Source of the DNA: Streptomyces sp. WM6378
GTDB taxonomy: Bacteria > Actinomycetota > Actinomycetes > Streptomycetales > Streptomycetaceae
Assembly: GCF_001279695.1 (NCBI RefSeq)
Contig: NZ_LGDD01000293.1
Coordinates: forward strand, 62,001 to 126,000
Reading direction: 5' to 3'
DNA length: 64,000 bases
Position 1 is the first letter of the stretch. The number at the start of each line of letters is the position of its first letter. The position numbers and the translations under genes were made by a program. The notes under the pieces were generated by a model. That model was not told the origin of the DNA and did no database searches. It saw only the letters and a list, made by a program, of their open reading frames with translations. Shown here in pieces: positions 41,584 through 50,086 of this stretch.

Positions 41584-43095
41584 TCACTGCGAGCCCCGGA
41601 AGTCGTCCCCCTCCACGATCAGCCCGGTCACCAGCGCGCCCGACATCCCGGCGTGCGCGAGCCCGCCGCCGGGGTGCGCCCAACCGCCCGCCAGATAGAG
41701 GCCCGGCAGAGCGGTGGTGTTGGACGGGTGCAGGAGCGCGGCCTCGGCCGCGGCCAGTGAGGGCGCGGGCACCGAACCGCCCCCGGCGCCGGTTGCCTCC
41801 GCTATGTGGACCGGGGTGCGGGACTCGTGCCACAGCAGCCGCTCCCGCAGCTCGGGCACGGCCCGCGCGGCGGCCGTGATCAGCTCGTCGGCGTACCGCT
41901 GGACCAGCGCCTCGTCCGTCCAGTCGACCGGGCCGTCGGGCGCGACCGTCGCCGTCAGCGTCACCGCCTCGTGGCCGTCGTCGGGCCGCACCGCCGGATC
42001 GTCGGGCCGCAGCACCGTGACCGTAGGCGGTGCGTTGTGCGTTCCCGCGAAGGCCGTGCGCGCCTCGGCCGTGGCACTGGGGGAGTGCACCACCGTGCGG
42101 TGCGCGGCGTCCGAGGGGCGGGCGCCGCGCAGTGCGAGCAGCACCGTGAAGCGGCTCGGCCGGGCCGTGGCGGCGGGCCGGACCGTGCCGGGCGCCCACA
42201 ACTCCCGGCCGGGCAGCATCCGTTCGAGACCGCGCGGGTCCGCGCCGCACACCACGTGGTCCGCCTCCACGGCCGTGCCGTCGGCCAGCTCGACGCCGGC
42301 CGCCCTGCCGTCCTTCTCGTTGACCCGCGTCACCTCGGCGTCGAAGACGAACTCGACCTTCCTCGCCAGACAGCGCTCGTACACCGCGCGCGCCAGCTCC
42401 CGCATGCCACCGCGGACGTACCAACTGCCGAAGGTCTGCTCCATGTACGGCAGCACCGCCGCCGAGGCGGGGGCCGTGCTCGGGTCCAGGCCGTACTCCA
42501 GGGCGTAGTTCTCCAGGAGCGCGCCCAGGTGCCCGCCGCCCAGCTCCCACGCGGCGACCTCGCCCAGGGTGGCCGCCTGCCGGGGTGCGCGGAGCAGCCG
42601 GCGCTGCTTCGGCGCGGGGTACGGCTCGCGGGCGAGGACCTGCCAGTTGGGCCACAAGGGCTCCTCCAACAGCGGTCGGCGCGTGCGGTCCCAGGCCTCC
42701 CTGGCCCGGATCAGAAACGCGCCCCAGCGCTCGCCCGCGCCCGCCCCCAGAGCCGCGTCGAGGGCCGACATCACGCCCGCGCGCGAGGCGTTGGGCAGCG
42801 ACACCTGCGTACCGTCGGCGAAGAGATGGCGCGAGGCGGGGTCGACCGGGGCGAGCTCCACGCGGCTCTCCAGGGGCTCCTTGCCGGTCTTCACGAACAG
42901 GTCGCGGTAGACGGCGGGCAGCCGCAGCAGACCGGGGCCGGTGTCGAAGACGAACCCGTCCCGCTCGAACCGCCCCAGTGCGCCGCCGTACGTCGACGAG
43001 CGCTCGTACACCGTCACCCGGTGGCCTGCCACGGCCAGCCGGGCAGCAGCCGCCATGGCGCCCACACCAGCGCCGATCACCGCAATCCGTGCCAT
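41584..43095 (-). CDS. CrtI-like FAD-dependent oxidoreductase
   Basis: A 503-residue protein of the phytoene desaturase/CrtI family. N-terminal FAD motif IAVIGAGVGAMAAAARLAVAGHRVTVYE; conserved GPGLLRLP, GGMRELARAVYERC and GLYLAGGWAHPGGGLAHAGMSGALV at the C-terminus (second FAD-contact region). It could act on a carotenoid, an isoprenoid or another hydrophobic substrate. No crtE/crtB gene is nearby, so a carotenoid role is unsupported. ATG 43095 is used; TTG 43125 is possible. It follows DUF4126 by 31 bp and may be in one transcript with it. Confidence 0.85.
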   Translation of the reverse strand: MARIAVIGAGVGAMAAAARLAVAGHRVTVYERSSTYGGALGRFERDGFVFDTGPGLLRLPAVYRDLFVKTGKEPLESRVELAPVDPASRHLFADGTQVSLPNASRAGVMSALDAALGAGAGERWGAFLIRAREAWDRTRRPLLEEPLWPNWQVLAREPYPAPKQRRLLRAPRQAATLGEVAAWELGGGHLGALLENYALEYGLDPSTAPASAAVLPYMEQTFGSWYVRGGMRELARAVYERCLARKVEFVFDAEVTRVNEKDGRAAGVELADGTAVEADHVVCGADPRGLERMLPGRELWAPGTVRPAATARPSRFTVLLALRGARPSDAAHRTVVHSPSATAEARTAFAGTHNAPPTVTVLRPDDPAVRPDDGHEAVTLTATVAPDGPVDWTDEALVQRYADELITAAARAVPELRERLLWHESRTPVHIAEATGAGGGSVPAPSLAAAEAALLHPSNTTALPGLYLAGGWAHPGGGLAHAGMSGALVTGLIVEGDDFRGSQ

Positions 43096-43126
43096 GTCTG
43101 CGACTGTATCCGCCGCCACTGACAAC

Positions 43127-43744
43127 TCAGTCCGGCGGCTCGTGGACCCCCGCCGCGGCCAGCCGCTTCTCCTCCCGGCGCTGCGCCCTGCGCCGCCGGA
43201 AACGGCGGATCTTGCGCCACAGCACGACCAGTATCACGATGCCGAGCACCAGCAGCGTGCCCGCGATCACGGCCGCCGCGAGCGGATGGAAGATCGCGAA
43301 ACTTATGATCCCGGCGACGCCCAGGTCCTCCGCCGTGCTCAGCGCGATGTTGCTGAACGGCTCGGGCGAGGTGTTCACCGCCATCCGCGTTCCGGCCTTG
43401 ACCAGATGGCTCATCAGCGCCGTCGAACCGCCCACCGCGCCCGCCGCGAGATCCGGCAGCGAACCGTTCTGCCCGGCAAGGAGCGCCCCGACGACCGCGC
43501 CCGCGATCGGCCGGATCACCGTGTGCACGGAGTCCCAGACCGAGTCGACGTACGGGATCTTGTCCGCGACCGCCTCGCAGAGGAACAGGACGCCGGCGGC
43601 GATCAGGACGTCGGGACGCTGGAGCGCGTCGGGCACGTCGTCGGTGAGGCCGGTGGCGCCGAAGATGCCGAGCAGCAGGACCACCGCGTACGCGTTGACC
43701 CCGCTCGCCCAGCCGCTGGTGAACACGAGGGGGAGTACGGACAC
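43127..43744 (-). CDS. DUF4126 membrane protein
   Basis: A 205-residue protein with four to five TM segments (LPLVFTSGWASGVNAYAVVLLLGIFG, VLIAAGVLFLCEAVADKIP, LAAGAVGGSTALMSHLVKAGTRMAVNTSPEP, ILVVLWRKI) and a basic Arg-rich C-terminus; the block PVDS-type DKIPYVDSVWDSVHTVIRPIAGA is diagnostic of DUF4126. GTG 43744 is the chosen start; TAACAT is 7 nt upstream on the minus strand and no SD is present, so leaderless. The longer frame to 44005 runs into a terminator. Function unknown. Confidence 0.82.
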   Translation of the reverse strand: MSVLPLVFTSGWASGVNAYAVVLLLGIFGATGLTDDVPDALQRPDVLIAAGVLFLCEAVADKIPYVDSVWDSVHTVIRPIAGAVVGALLAGQNGSLPDLAAGAVGGSTALMSHLVKAGTRMAVNTSPEPFSNIALSTAEDLGVAGIISFAIFHPLAAAVIAGTLLVLGIVILVVLWRKIRRFRRRRAQRREEKRLAAAGVHEPPD

Positions 43745-43824
43745 GGTCGCGATGTTAACCAGATCCGGCCGTTCACGACTGGGGTTGAGCACGGACGTCT
43801 GAGTATCCGTACCTAGGAGGTGAG

Positions 43825-44070
43825 ATGAGTACCTGCACGGATGGGCTCCCACCTGCGCGGACGGGAAGGTGGAGACCACGGAAGGGGCGCGGCGCCGGCA
43901 CCGCCGACACGGGGCGGCGGAACCGGCGCGGCTCCCTGGACGCAACGGGGTACGGGGGAGACCCGGGGGGACGTTCGGGGGAAACGCCGGGCCGGTGCGG
44001 TTCATGGGGGATTGAACCGCACCGGCCCGGCGTATTTCCGTGTCCGGGGTCAGGGGCTAACGGCCGCTGA
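43825..44070 (+). CDS. Small Arg/Gly-rich ORF with perfect Shine-Dalgarno
   Basis: An 81-codon frame, starting MSTCTDGLPPARTGR, with an ideal AGGAGGTGAG directly before the ATG. The product would be Arg/Gly/Pro-rich with four Cys and no recognised domain. Against it: its last ~30 codons run through the 20-bp terminator hairpin (43985-44032) and it overlaps the end of the tetR gene. Either a real small gene with its terminator inside, or a translated leader. The 43745-44056 region has nothing else apart from the terminator. Confidence 0.35.
   Translation: MSTCTDGLPPARTGRWRPRKGRGAGTADTGRRNRRGSLDATGYGGDPGGRSGETPGRCGSWGIEPHRPGVFPCPGSGANGR
43985..44032. terminator. Bidirectional terminator, 20-bp perfect stem
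   Basis: Arms 43985-44004 and 44013-44032 are perfect complements around an 8-nt loop. It lies 24 bp past the tetR stop on the minus strand, and would also stop transcription from 43.8 kb rightward. Confidence 0.9.
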
Positions 44071-44665
44071 CTCTGCCGTGCAACAGCCTTGACAGCGCCG
44101 CGTGGACGTCGTCCAGGGAGCGCTCGCTCTGGAAGGCCTGCCAGTCCAGCGCGGCCACGAGCACCATGCCGACCAGGGCCGCCGCCGTGAGCGGGATGTC
44201 GATCTCCTCGCTCAGCTCGCCCGCCGCCACCGCGTCCCGAAGCACCGTCTCGACGACGGCCACCGCCTCCCGGCGCACCACCAGGAGCGTCGACTGCCAG
44301 GCACGGTTGGTGCGCCACAGCTCGGCGACGTACAGCTGGGTGAAGGCCGGGTAGCGGTGGATGAAGTCCAGGCCGGCCCGGATCATCGCGTCAAGCGCCT
44401 CGACCTTGGTTCCACCCCGCCCGGCGGTTTCGTCCGCGGCCGCCTGCAAAGACGCGGTCAGCAGGCCCACGCCGTGCCGCAGCAGCTCCTCGAACAGCTC
44501 GGTCTTGCTCTTGAAGTTGTAGTAGACCGTGCCCTTGGCGACGCCGGCCCGCTCGGCGATCTCGTCGACCGTGGTGGCCGAGAACCCCTGTTCGGCGATG
44601 AGCGTCACGGCGGCCTCGTAGAGCTTCTGCCGGGTCGCCTGCCGTCTGGTGCTGCTGCTGTCCAT
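44057..44665 (-). CDS. TetR/AcrR-family regulator
   Basis: A 202-residue TetR protein. N-terminal HTH: RQKLYEAAVTLIAEQGFSATTVDEIAERAGVAKGTVYYNFKSKTELF (key residues only cited), then a helical ligand domain (AALDWQAFQ). ATG 44665 is used; GTG 44680 is plausible because it forms a GTGA overlap with the upstream YhgE stop. It is the last gene of an ABC-YhgE-TetR operon, and should autoregulate through the palindrome at 47567-47580. Confidence 0.9.
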   Translation of the reverse strand: MDSSSTRRQATRQKLYEAAVTLIAEQGFSATTVDEIAERAGVAKGTVYYNFKSKTELFEELLRHGVGLLTASLQAAADETAGRGGTKVEALDAMIRAGLDFIHRYPAFTQLYVAELWRTNRAWQSTLLVVRREAVAVVETVLRDAVAAGELSEEIDIPLTAAALVGMVLVAALDWQAFQSERSLDDVHAALSRLLHGRVSGR

Positions 44666-44676
44666 GGCGTCGATTC

Positions 44677-46761
44677 TCACAGGCTCAGCTCGGGGTGCAG
44701 CCGGTCGAGCGACCACACCTGCTTCTGCCGGGCGGACAGTGCCGTCAGCGCGAGGGCGCCCACGGTGAAGGCCGCCAGGACCGCACAGCCCTGCCACACC
44801 ACGCCCAGGTCGCCGCCGGTGATCAGCCTGCGCAGCCCGTCCACGACGTAACTCATGGGCAGGTAGGGGTGGACGGCGTTGAAGAACGCCGGGCTCGTCT
44901 GGACGGGGTAGGTGCCGCCCGCCGAGGTCAGCTGGAGCATCAGGACGGCGAGCACCAGGATGCGCCCGGCCGCCCCGAACTTGGCGTTGAGCCACTGCAC
45001 GATCGCGGCGAAGCAGCAGGAGGTCAGAGCCAGATAGCCCAGCGTGCCGGCCGTCCGCTGCATTTCGAGCCCGAGCCCGAAGTGCAGCACCGACATCAGC
45101 GCGGCGATCTGGAGCACCCCGACGGCCGCCACCGGCAGCCAGCCCGCGAACGCGATCCGCCAGGCCGAGGCCCCGGCGGCCAGGGCGCGCCGGTTGAGCG
45201 GCTGGATCAGCATGTACGCGACCATCGCGCCCACCCACAGGGAGAGCGGGATGAAGTACGGGGCGAACCCGGTGCCGTAGTTGGGCGCCTTGTGCATCGC
45301 CTGCGAGGCCAGCTTGACCGGGTCGGCCATCACGTCGGTGCGCTGGTCGCGCTGCTGCTTGTCGTAGTCGGGGATCTTGCCGACGCCGTCGTGCAGGCCG
45401 GTCGCCAACTGCACGGAGCCGTCGGAGAGCTTGACGATCCCGCCGTCCAGGGCGCTCGCGCCCTTCTTCAGCTTGCCGACGCCCGTGTCGAGGTCGGTGG
45501 AACCCGTCTTGGCGCTGCCCAGACCGGCGTGGATGCCGGCCGCGCCCTTGGCGACGTCGTGCGCGCCCTTGTTGAGCTTGTTGATGTCGGCGACCTTCGT
45601 CTCCAGGTCGGTGGAGAGCTGCGGCGCCTTCGCGGCCAGGTCCTTGGCCTTGGTCTGGAGGTCTTCGAGGCTCTTGTCGAGCTTCTTGAAGTCGCCGCCC
45701 TGGTCCTTGACGAGGTTGTTGACGTCCGCGGTAAGGGTCGCGGCGGTGGCCGTCGCCTTCTTGGCCCTGTCCAGCGTCGGGCACACCTGTCCCTCGGTGG
45801 ACTTGTCCACGCAGAGCTGCTGGTAGACCGCGTTGACGTCCTGGGAGGCCTTGCGGGTGCCGGTCGCCGCCTCGGGGGCGAGGTCGATGATCTTCTTGAG
45901 GTTGTCGCGCACCGGCGGGATCGAGTCGGCGAGGAGCTTGGCGGAGTCCCCGACGGTCTTGCCGTTGTCCTTGAGGTACGGCCGCGCCTTGCCGGCCGCT
46001 CCGTTGGCCTCGTCCGCGATCCGCTGGGTGCCGTCGGCGACCTGCTGGGCGCCGCTCGCCAGGGTGCCCGCGGCCGTGTCGAGCTTGGTGATGCCGCCGG
46101 CCAGCTTGCCGCTGCCGTCCTTGGCGTCGTCGAGCCCGTCGGCCAGATTCTTGGAGCCGTCCTTGGCCTTGCCGAGCCCGTCCTTGAGGTCGCCCGCGCC
46201 CTTGGCGGCCTTCTCGGTGGCGTCGTGGAGATCGCCGAACGAGATGAAGATCTTGTCGAGGAAGGACCGCGAGGCCTTGCTGGAGGCGGCGGCGCGGACC
46301 TCGGAGAACACCGTCTTGGAGATCGACCCCACGATGTAGTTGTTCGCGTCGTTGGTCCGCACCTGGAGCGCGCCCGTCTCGGGGGTGTCCCCGGAGCTGG
46401 ACGCGATCCTCTTGCTGAAGTCGGCCGGCATCGTCAGCGACAGGTAGTAGGTGCCCTTCTCCAGGCCCTTGCGCGCCTCCGCGCCGCTGACCTCGTGCCA
46501 CTCGAAGGTCTTGCTGTCGAGCAGCTTCTTGCTGAGGTCGTCACCCACGTGGAGCTTCTGCCCGGCGGCGTCGGCTCCCTCGTCGTCGTTGACGAGCGCC
46601 ACCGGAATCCGGTCGAGGCGGCTGTAGGGGTCCCAGAACGAGCACAGGTAGAGCGCGCCGTAGAGCAGCGGCAGCAGGAGCAGCGCGACCAGCGCGGCCC
46701 GCGGCAGCTTCCCCCTGCCGAACCGCTTCAGCTCAAGCGCTGCCAGTCGTGGCGAACGCAT
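44677..46761 (-). CDS. YhgE/Pip-family membrane protein
   Basis: A 694-residue protein. An N-terminal TM segment (ALVALLLLPLLYGALYLCSFW) is followed by a large extracytoplasmic part (~residues 45-490) with DDEG, long coiled coil and repeated glycine-spaced GAxxLxxG units, and then five to six C-terminal TM segments of ABC-2 type (IPLSLWVGAMVAYMLI, LTSAGGTYPVQTSPAFFNAVHPYLPMSYVVDGLR). The family is linked to phage receptor/infection and to envelope export; substrate unknown. It overlaps the ABC ATPase gene by 29 bp and tetR by 4 bp if the latter starts at 44680. Confidence 0.9.
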   Translation of the reverse strand: MRSPRLAALELKRFGRGKLPRAALVALLLLPLLYGALYLCSFWDPYSRLDRIPVALVNDDEGADAAGQKLHVGDDLSKKLLDSKTFEWHEVSGAEARKGLEKGTYYLSLTMPADFSKRIASSSGDTPETGALQVRTNDANNYIVGSISKTVFSEVRAAASSKASRSFLDKIFISFGDLHDATEKAAKGAGDLKDGLGKAKDGSKNLADGLDDAKDGSGKLAGGITKLDTAAGTLASGAQQVADGTQRIADEANGAAGKARPYLKDNGKTVGDSAKLLADSIPPVRDNLKKIIDLAPEAATGTRKASQDVNAVYQQLCVDKSTEGQVCPTLDRAKKATATAATLTADVNNLVKDQGGDFKKLDKSLEDLQTKAKDLAAKAPQLSTDLETKVADINKLNKGAHDVAKGAAGIHAGLGSAKTGSTDLDTGVGKLKKGASALDGGIVKLSDGSVQLATGLHDGVGKIPDYDKQQRDQRTDVMADPVKLASQAMHKAPNYGTGFAPYFIPLSLWVGAMVAYMLIQPLNRRALAAGASAWRIAFAGWLPVAAVGVLQIAALMSVLHFGLGLEMQRTAGTLGYLALTSCCFAAIVQWLNAKFGAAGRILVLAVLMLQLTSAGGTYPVQTSPAFFNAVHPYLPMSYVVDGLRRLITGGDLGVVWQGCAVLAAFTVGALALTALSARQKQVWSLDRLHPELSL

Positions 46762-47512
46762 CCGCCGCCCCCTCCTCGCTCGTGGCCCCGTCCTCGGCGC
46801 CGGCTTCGGTCGTCACTACGGTGATGTCGGCCCCGGCGGGCGCCTCGCTGCAGACCGCGAGCACGGTGGTGCCGGCGTCCGCGACCGAGCGCAGCAGCGC
46901 CCAGGCGGCGGCCCGTTCGGCGTCCGACAGCTTCAGGTCGGTGTCGTCGACCGCGAGCAGCCGGGGCCGCTGGATCAGCGCGAGCGCGACCGTGAGCCGC
47001 AGCGCCTCAAGGCGTTCGAGATCGCGTACGGAGGTGTGGTCGCGCTTGGGCAGCGAGGCGAGGTCGAGGCCCGCGGCAGCCAGCGCCTCGTCGATCCGGG
47101 CGCGGGACTCGGCCCTGCGCTGGGCGGGGGAGCGCAGCAGCGCCCGCACCGAACCGTCGTAGCGGCGCTGCAGCATCACGCGCTCGCGCAGGTGCTCGGC
47201 GACGGTGAACGCCGGGTCGAGCTCGCTGACCCCGGGCACATGGCCGAGCGCGCTGATCCGCCGCACGGCGGCCATCTTGCGCGGCAGCTGATGGCCGGCC
47301 ACCCGCGCCCAGCCCTCGGCCGGCTTCATCCGGCCGGTGAGGGCGAGCAGCAGGCAGGTCCGGCCGGAACCGGAGGGCCCCGCGACCGCGACGAGCGAGC
47401 CGGGGGCCGCGTCGATGGCGACCCCTCTGAAGGCCCAGCCGCGCGGTCCCTTGAGCCCGAAGCCCTCGGCGCGGATCGCCGCGCCGGTCACTTCCGAGTG
47501 CGGGCTGTCCAC
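46733..47512 (-). CDS. ABC-type ATP-binding protein with degenerate motifs
   Basis: A 259-residue ABC ATPase, partner of the YhgE membrane protein. Walker A is GPSGSGRT (45-52): the catalytic Lys is Arg51. Walker B LLAVDD is present but ends in Asp rather than the usual catalytic Glu (DD). The signature region LERLEALRLTVALALIQRPRL lacks LSGGQ, and the H-loop is not evident. Hydrolysis is therefore doubtful. GTG 47512 follows GGGGGGAAT. First gene of the operon; a 14-bp palindrome is 55-68 bp upstream. Confidence 0.83.
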   Translation of the reverse strand: MDSPHSEVTGAAIRAEGFGLKGPRGWAFRGVAIDAAPGSLVAVAGPSGSGRTCLLLALTGRMKPAEGWARVAGHQLPRKMAAVRRISALGHVPGVSELDPAFTVAEHLRERVMLQRRYDGSVRALLRSPAQRRAESRARIDEALAAAGLDLASLPKRDHTSVRDLERLEALRLTVALALIQRPRLLAVDDTDLKLSDAERAAAWALLRSVADAGTTVLAVCSEAPAGADITVVTTEAGAEDGATSEEGAADAFATTGSA

Positions 47513-47566
47513 ATTCCCCCCTGCTCTGCGCGTCCCCCGGGCCGGAACTCCGGCCGCATTCTTTGA

Positions 47567-47580
47567 ACTGACTGGTCAGT
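47567..47580. promoter_or_regulatory. TetR operator candidate (ACTGACTGGTCAGT)
   Basis: A perfect 14-bp palindrome in the 47513-47713 divergent gap, 55 bp upstream of the ABC-YhgE-TetR operon. It has the typical TetR spacing and resembles CTGACTGGTCAG-type sites of AcrR-family regulators, so it is the likely site of the operon's own TetR protein. Confidence 0.65.
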
Positions 47581-47713
47581 ACAAAAGATAGCCCGAACCT
47601 GTATGCGAGGCAAAGTGGCAGGTCGGGGGGTGATTCGGGTCGATTGTCAGTGGTGGGCCTCACGATGGACACATACGGCCACTGTGCCGTCACACGACGA
47701 CAGGAGGTTCGTC

Positions 47714-48259
47714 ATGGCCAGCTCGCCCGCAGCAGCCGCACCCCGGCGCCGCGCCAGCAGCCCTGCCCCCTCACTGAACGGCGCCCCGAACGACGTCCAC
47801 CCCGTACTGCGCCGGGCCGGCGCGCCACCCGCCGCGCTCGACCTGCTCGCCCAGGCCCGCGGCGGCCTGGACGAGGCGGCCGTCCTCGACGCCCCCAACG
47901 AGCGGTACGCGACGGCCCATCTGGCCGCCCTGCGCACCGCGGCCGCCGTCCTCGCCGCGCGCGGCCGGCCCGAGACCAACCCGCGCCGCAGGCAGCGGAT
48001 CCGCAGTGCCTGGGAAGTGCTGCCGGAAATAGCGCCCGAACTGACCGAGTGGAGCGCCCTGTTCGCCTCGGGGGCGGACCGGCGGGCTCGCGCCGAGGCC
48101 GGTATCCAGGGCGCCGCCACCACCCGGGACGCCGACGACCTGCTCCGCGACGCGGCGATGTTCCTGCGCCTGGTCGAGCGGCTCCTCGTCCTCCAGCCCG
48201 TGCTGCCCCAGCCCAGGACCCGCGAGCCGGAGGCGGAGCCGGAACGGGGGGCCGGCTGA
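47714..48259 (+). CDS. SAV_6107-family HEPN domain protein
   Basis: A 181-residue, largely helical protein. The middle (ALDLLAQARGGLDEAAVLDAPNERYATAHLAALRTAAAVLAARGRPE) matches the SAV_6107 family of HEPN-like proteins. The usual RNase RxxxxH of HEPN toxins is not obvious (RYATAH is a possible equivalent). Residues 1-37 are Ala/Pro/Arg-rich and disordered, and the tail is acidic. ATG 47714 has AGGAGG at ideal distance. No paired minimal nucleotidyltransferase is adjacent. Function unknown. Confidence 0.75.
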   Translation: MASSPAAAAPRRRASSPAPSLNGAPNDVHPVLRRAGAPPAALDLLAQARGGLDEAAVLDAPNERYATAHLAALRTAAAVLAARGRPETNPRRRQRIRSAWEVLPEIAPELTEWSALFASGADRRARAEAGIQGAATTRDADDLLRDAAMFLRLVERLLVLQPVLPQPRTREPEAEPERGAG

Positions 48260-48426
48260 CGGCGCCCGGCCCGCCCCCGCCACGGTCGGCCCGCGGCCGG
48301 CCCGGAGCGGCCCGGGGACGCAACGAGGGATGACGGGCCGCCGCTTCACCTCCCATTAGGGTGGACGCGTCGCAACCCCTTCCCACGCCGCGTCCGCGGC
48401 GGCACCGCGCCGAGGAGTCAACTGCC

Positions 48427-49185
48427 GTGTCGGACCCCATGCGCCCCCGCGCCTCCCTCCGTACCGCCGTGGTCTGGGAGGTCCTCAAGGAAGCGCTCGA
48501 CCGCCGGGTCAAGGCGACCGGTCGCGAGGCCCTGGACGTGCTCGACACCGGTGGCGGCTCCGGCAACTTCGCGGTGCCGCTGGCCGCCCTCGGGCACCGG
48601 GTCACCGTGGTCGACCCCAGCCCCAACGCGCTCTTCGCACTGGAGCGCAGGGCCGCCGAGGCCGGGGTGGCCGAGCGGGTCCAGGGCGTCCAGGGCGACG
48701 TGCTCGGCCTCTTCGACGTGGTCGAGCGCGGCGGCTACGACGCGGTGCTGTGCCACGGGGTCCTGGAGTACGTCGAGGACCCGGCGGAAGGCGTGCGCAA
48801 CGCGGTGGGCGCGCTGCGTCCCGAAGGCGCGCTGAGCCTGCTCGCCGCGGGCGTCGGCGGCGCCGTGCTCTCCCGCGCGCTCGCCGGGCACTTCACCGAG
48901 GCTCGCCACGCGCTCTCCGACCCGGCGGGCCGCTGGGGCGCGGGCGACCCGGTCCCGCACCGGTTCACCGCCGAGCAGCTCGTCGAGCTCGTCGGCGGCG
49001 CCGGGGCCACGGCCGGGTCGGTGCACGGCGTGCGGGTCTTCGCCGACCTCGTCCCCGGCGTCCTGGTGGACACCGAGCCGGGCGCCCTGGACGCGCTCCT
49101 CAAGCTGGAGGCCGCGGCTGCCGAACTGCCCGCCTTCCACGCCGTCGCCACCCAGCTGCACGTACTGGGCGAGAAGCACGGCTGA
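48427..49185 (+). CDS. Class I SAM-dependent methyltransferase
   Basis: A 252-residue methyltransferase. Motif I LDTGGGSGNFAVPLAALGHRVTVVD with acidic post-I DPSPNAL; motif IV region YDAVLCHGVLEYVEDP; motif VI RPEGALSLL. GTG 48427 has GAGGAG 9 nt upstream; ATG 48439 also possible. It is 167 bp after the HEPN protein gene. Substrate (small molecule, RNA or protein) cannot be told. Confidence 0.85.
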   Translation: MSDPMRPRASLRTAVVWEVLKEALDRRVKATGREALDVLDTGGGSGNFAVPLAALGHRVTVVDPSPNALFALERRAAEAGVAERVQGVQGDVLGLFDVVERGGYDAVLCHGVLEYVEDPAEGVRNAVGALRPEGALSLLAAGVGGAVLSRALAGHFTEARHALSDPAGRWGAGDPVPHRFTAEQLVELVGGAGATAGSVHGVRVFADLVPGVLVDTEPGALDALLKLEAAAAELPAFHAVATQLHVLGEKHG

Positions 49186-49461
49186 CTCCGCTCCGGCCGT
49201 CCCGGGCGGGCTGATCAGCGACGCTGTGCCGCATGGAGTACGCCACAGGCCCCCCGATCGGCGGCTTCGCCCCGTATGATCGGGGGACACCGTCCGGCAT
49301 GACGGATCGGCTCTTGGGGAATTGAATCTCCACAGCCGAGCCGCCGTGGCGGCCCGGCTGGCGATTTGGCGTAGAGGGCGGGTTTCACGGGGGCGATTCC
49401 CTGCCTATCCTGAAGGGGCCGCATCCGGTCGCCCCCCGCGACCGACGAGTAGGAGGACTCC

Positions 49462-49851
49462 GTGCCGCTCTCGGAGCACGAGCAGCGCATGCTCGAGCAG
49501 ATGGAGCGAGCGCTGTACGCCGAAGATCCCAAGTTCGCGACAGCGCTTGAGGGAAGCGGGCTGCGTACGTACACCCGGCGACGGGTCTACCAGGCGGTCG
49601 CCGGCTTCCTGGTGGGTATCGCGCTCCTCATGGCAGGAATGGTCGCGCAGCAGATCTGGATCAGTGTGGTGGGATTCCTCGTCATGCTCGGATGTGCGGT
49701 GCTCGCGGTCACCGGCTGGCGCAAGGCGCCGCGTCCCGGTGAACAGGCACGTGCGGGCGGTTCCGCCGCGCCGCGGCAGGCCCGGCAGCGGCGCTCGATG
49801 ATGGACCGGATCGAGCAGCGCTGGCAGCGGCGCCGCGATGAGGGGCGCTAG
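49462..49851 (+). CDS. DUF3040 membrane protein
   Basis: A 129-residue protein. DUF3040 N-terminus MPLSEHEQRMLEQMERALYAEDPKFA, two TM segments (residues ~43-85) and a basic Arg-rich tail. GTG 49462 has GGAGGA upstream. In mycobacteria the corresponding gene (Rv2169c) lies close to mraZ and the dcw genes; here the MoxR operon and a carbonic anhydrase separate it from rsmH. Function unknown. Confidence 0.88.
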   Translation: MPLSEHEQRMLEQMERALYAEDPKFATALEGSGLRTYTRRRVYQAVAGFLVGIALLMAGMVAQQIWISVVGFLVMLGCAVLAVTGWRKAPRPGEQARAGGSAAPRQARQRRSMMDRIEQRWQRRRDEGR

Positions 49852-49993
49852 CCCCGCCCTGTTCTGACCTGTACCGAGGGGCGGTCACCTTCTTGAGGTG
49901 GCCGCCCCTTTGGCGTGCTCCCGCTTTCTGGGGTTCCGCCCCAGACCCCGGTCGCGCCGCGAACCCGCTTTCGTCTGCGGACCGTGCGTGGCC

Positions 49994-50073
49994 GGTCGCG
50001 CAGTTCCCCGCGCCCCTAGCGGGATGCACCCTGACAGGGTGCATCCCCAGCCCGTCCGGCGTTTCAGGCGGAG
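49994..50073. repeat. Dispersed intergenic repeat, copy C
   Basis: 49994-50013 is the exact reverse complement of 38241-38260. 50049-50073 repeats the AGCCCGTCCGGCG core of copies A and B. In between, 50021-50033 and 50035-50047 form a perfect 13-bp hairpin with one loop base. It occupies the 49852-50086 gap and ends 14 bp before the transglutaminase gene's stop, so it likely also serves as terminator for the two convergent genes. Confidence 0.65.
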
Positions 50074-50086
50074 CCCCAGGGGGTGC

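Noticed and set aside
41584..43095. Carotenoid or other secondary-metabolite cluster around the CrtI-like gene
   Set aside because: No prenyl synthase, phytoene synthase, PKS/NRPS or pathway regulator nearby.
44695..46824. 709-codon plus-strand frame opposite the YhgE gene
   Set aside because: Composition is that of a shadow frame; the minus-strand YhgE motifs and operon overlaps decide.
47714..48259. HEPN-MNT toxin-antitoxin system
   Set aside because: No minimal nucleotidyltransferase gene adjoins the HEPN-like protein and its RNase motif is not convincing.
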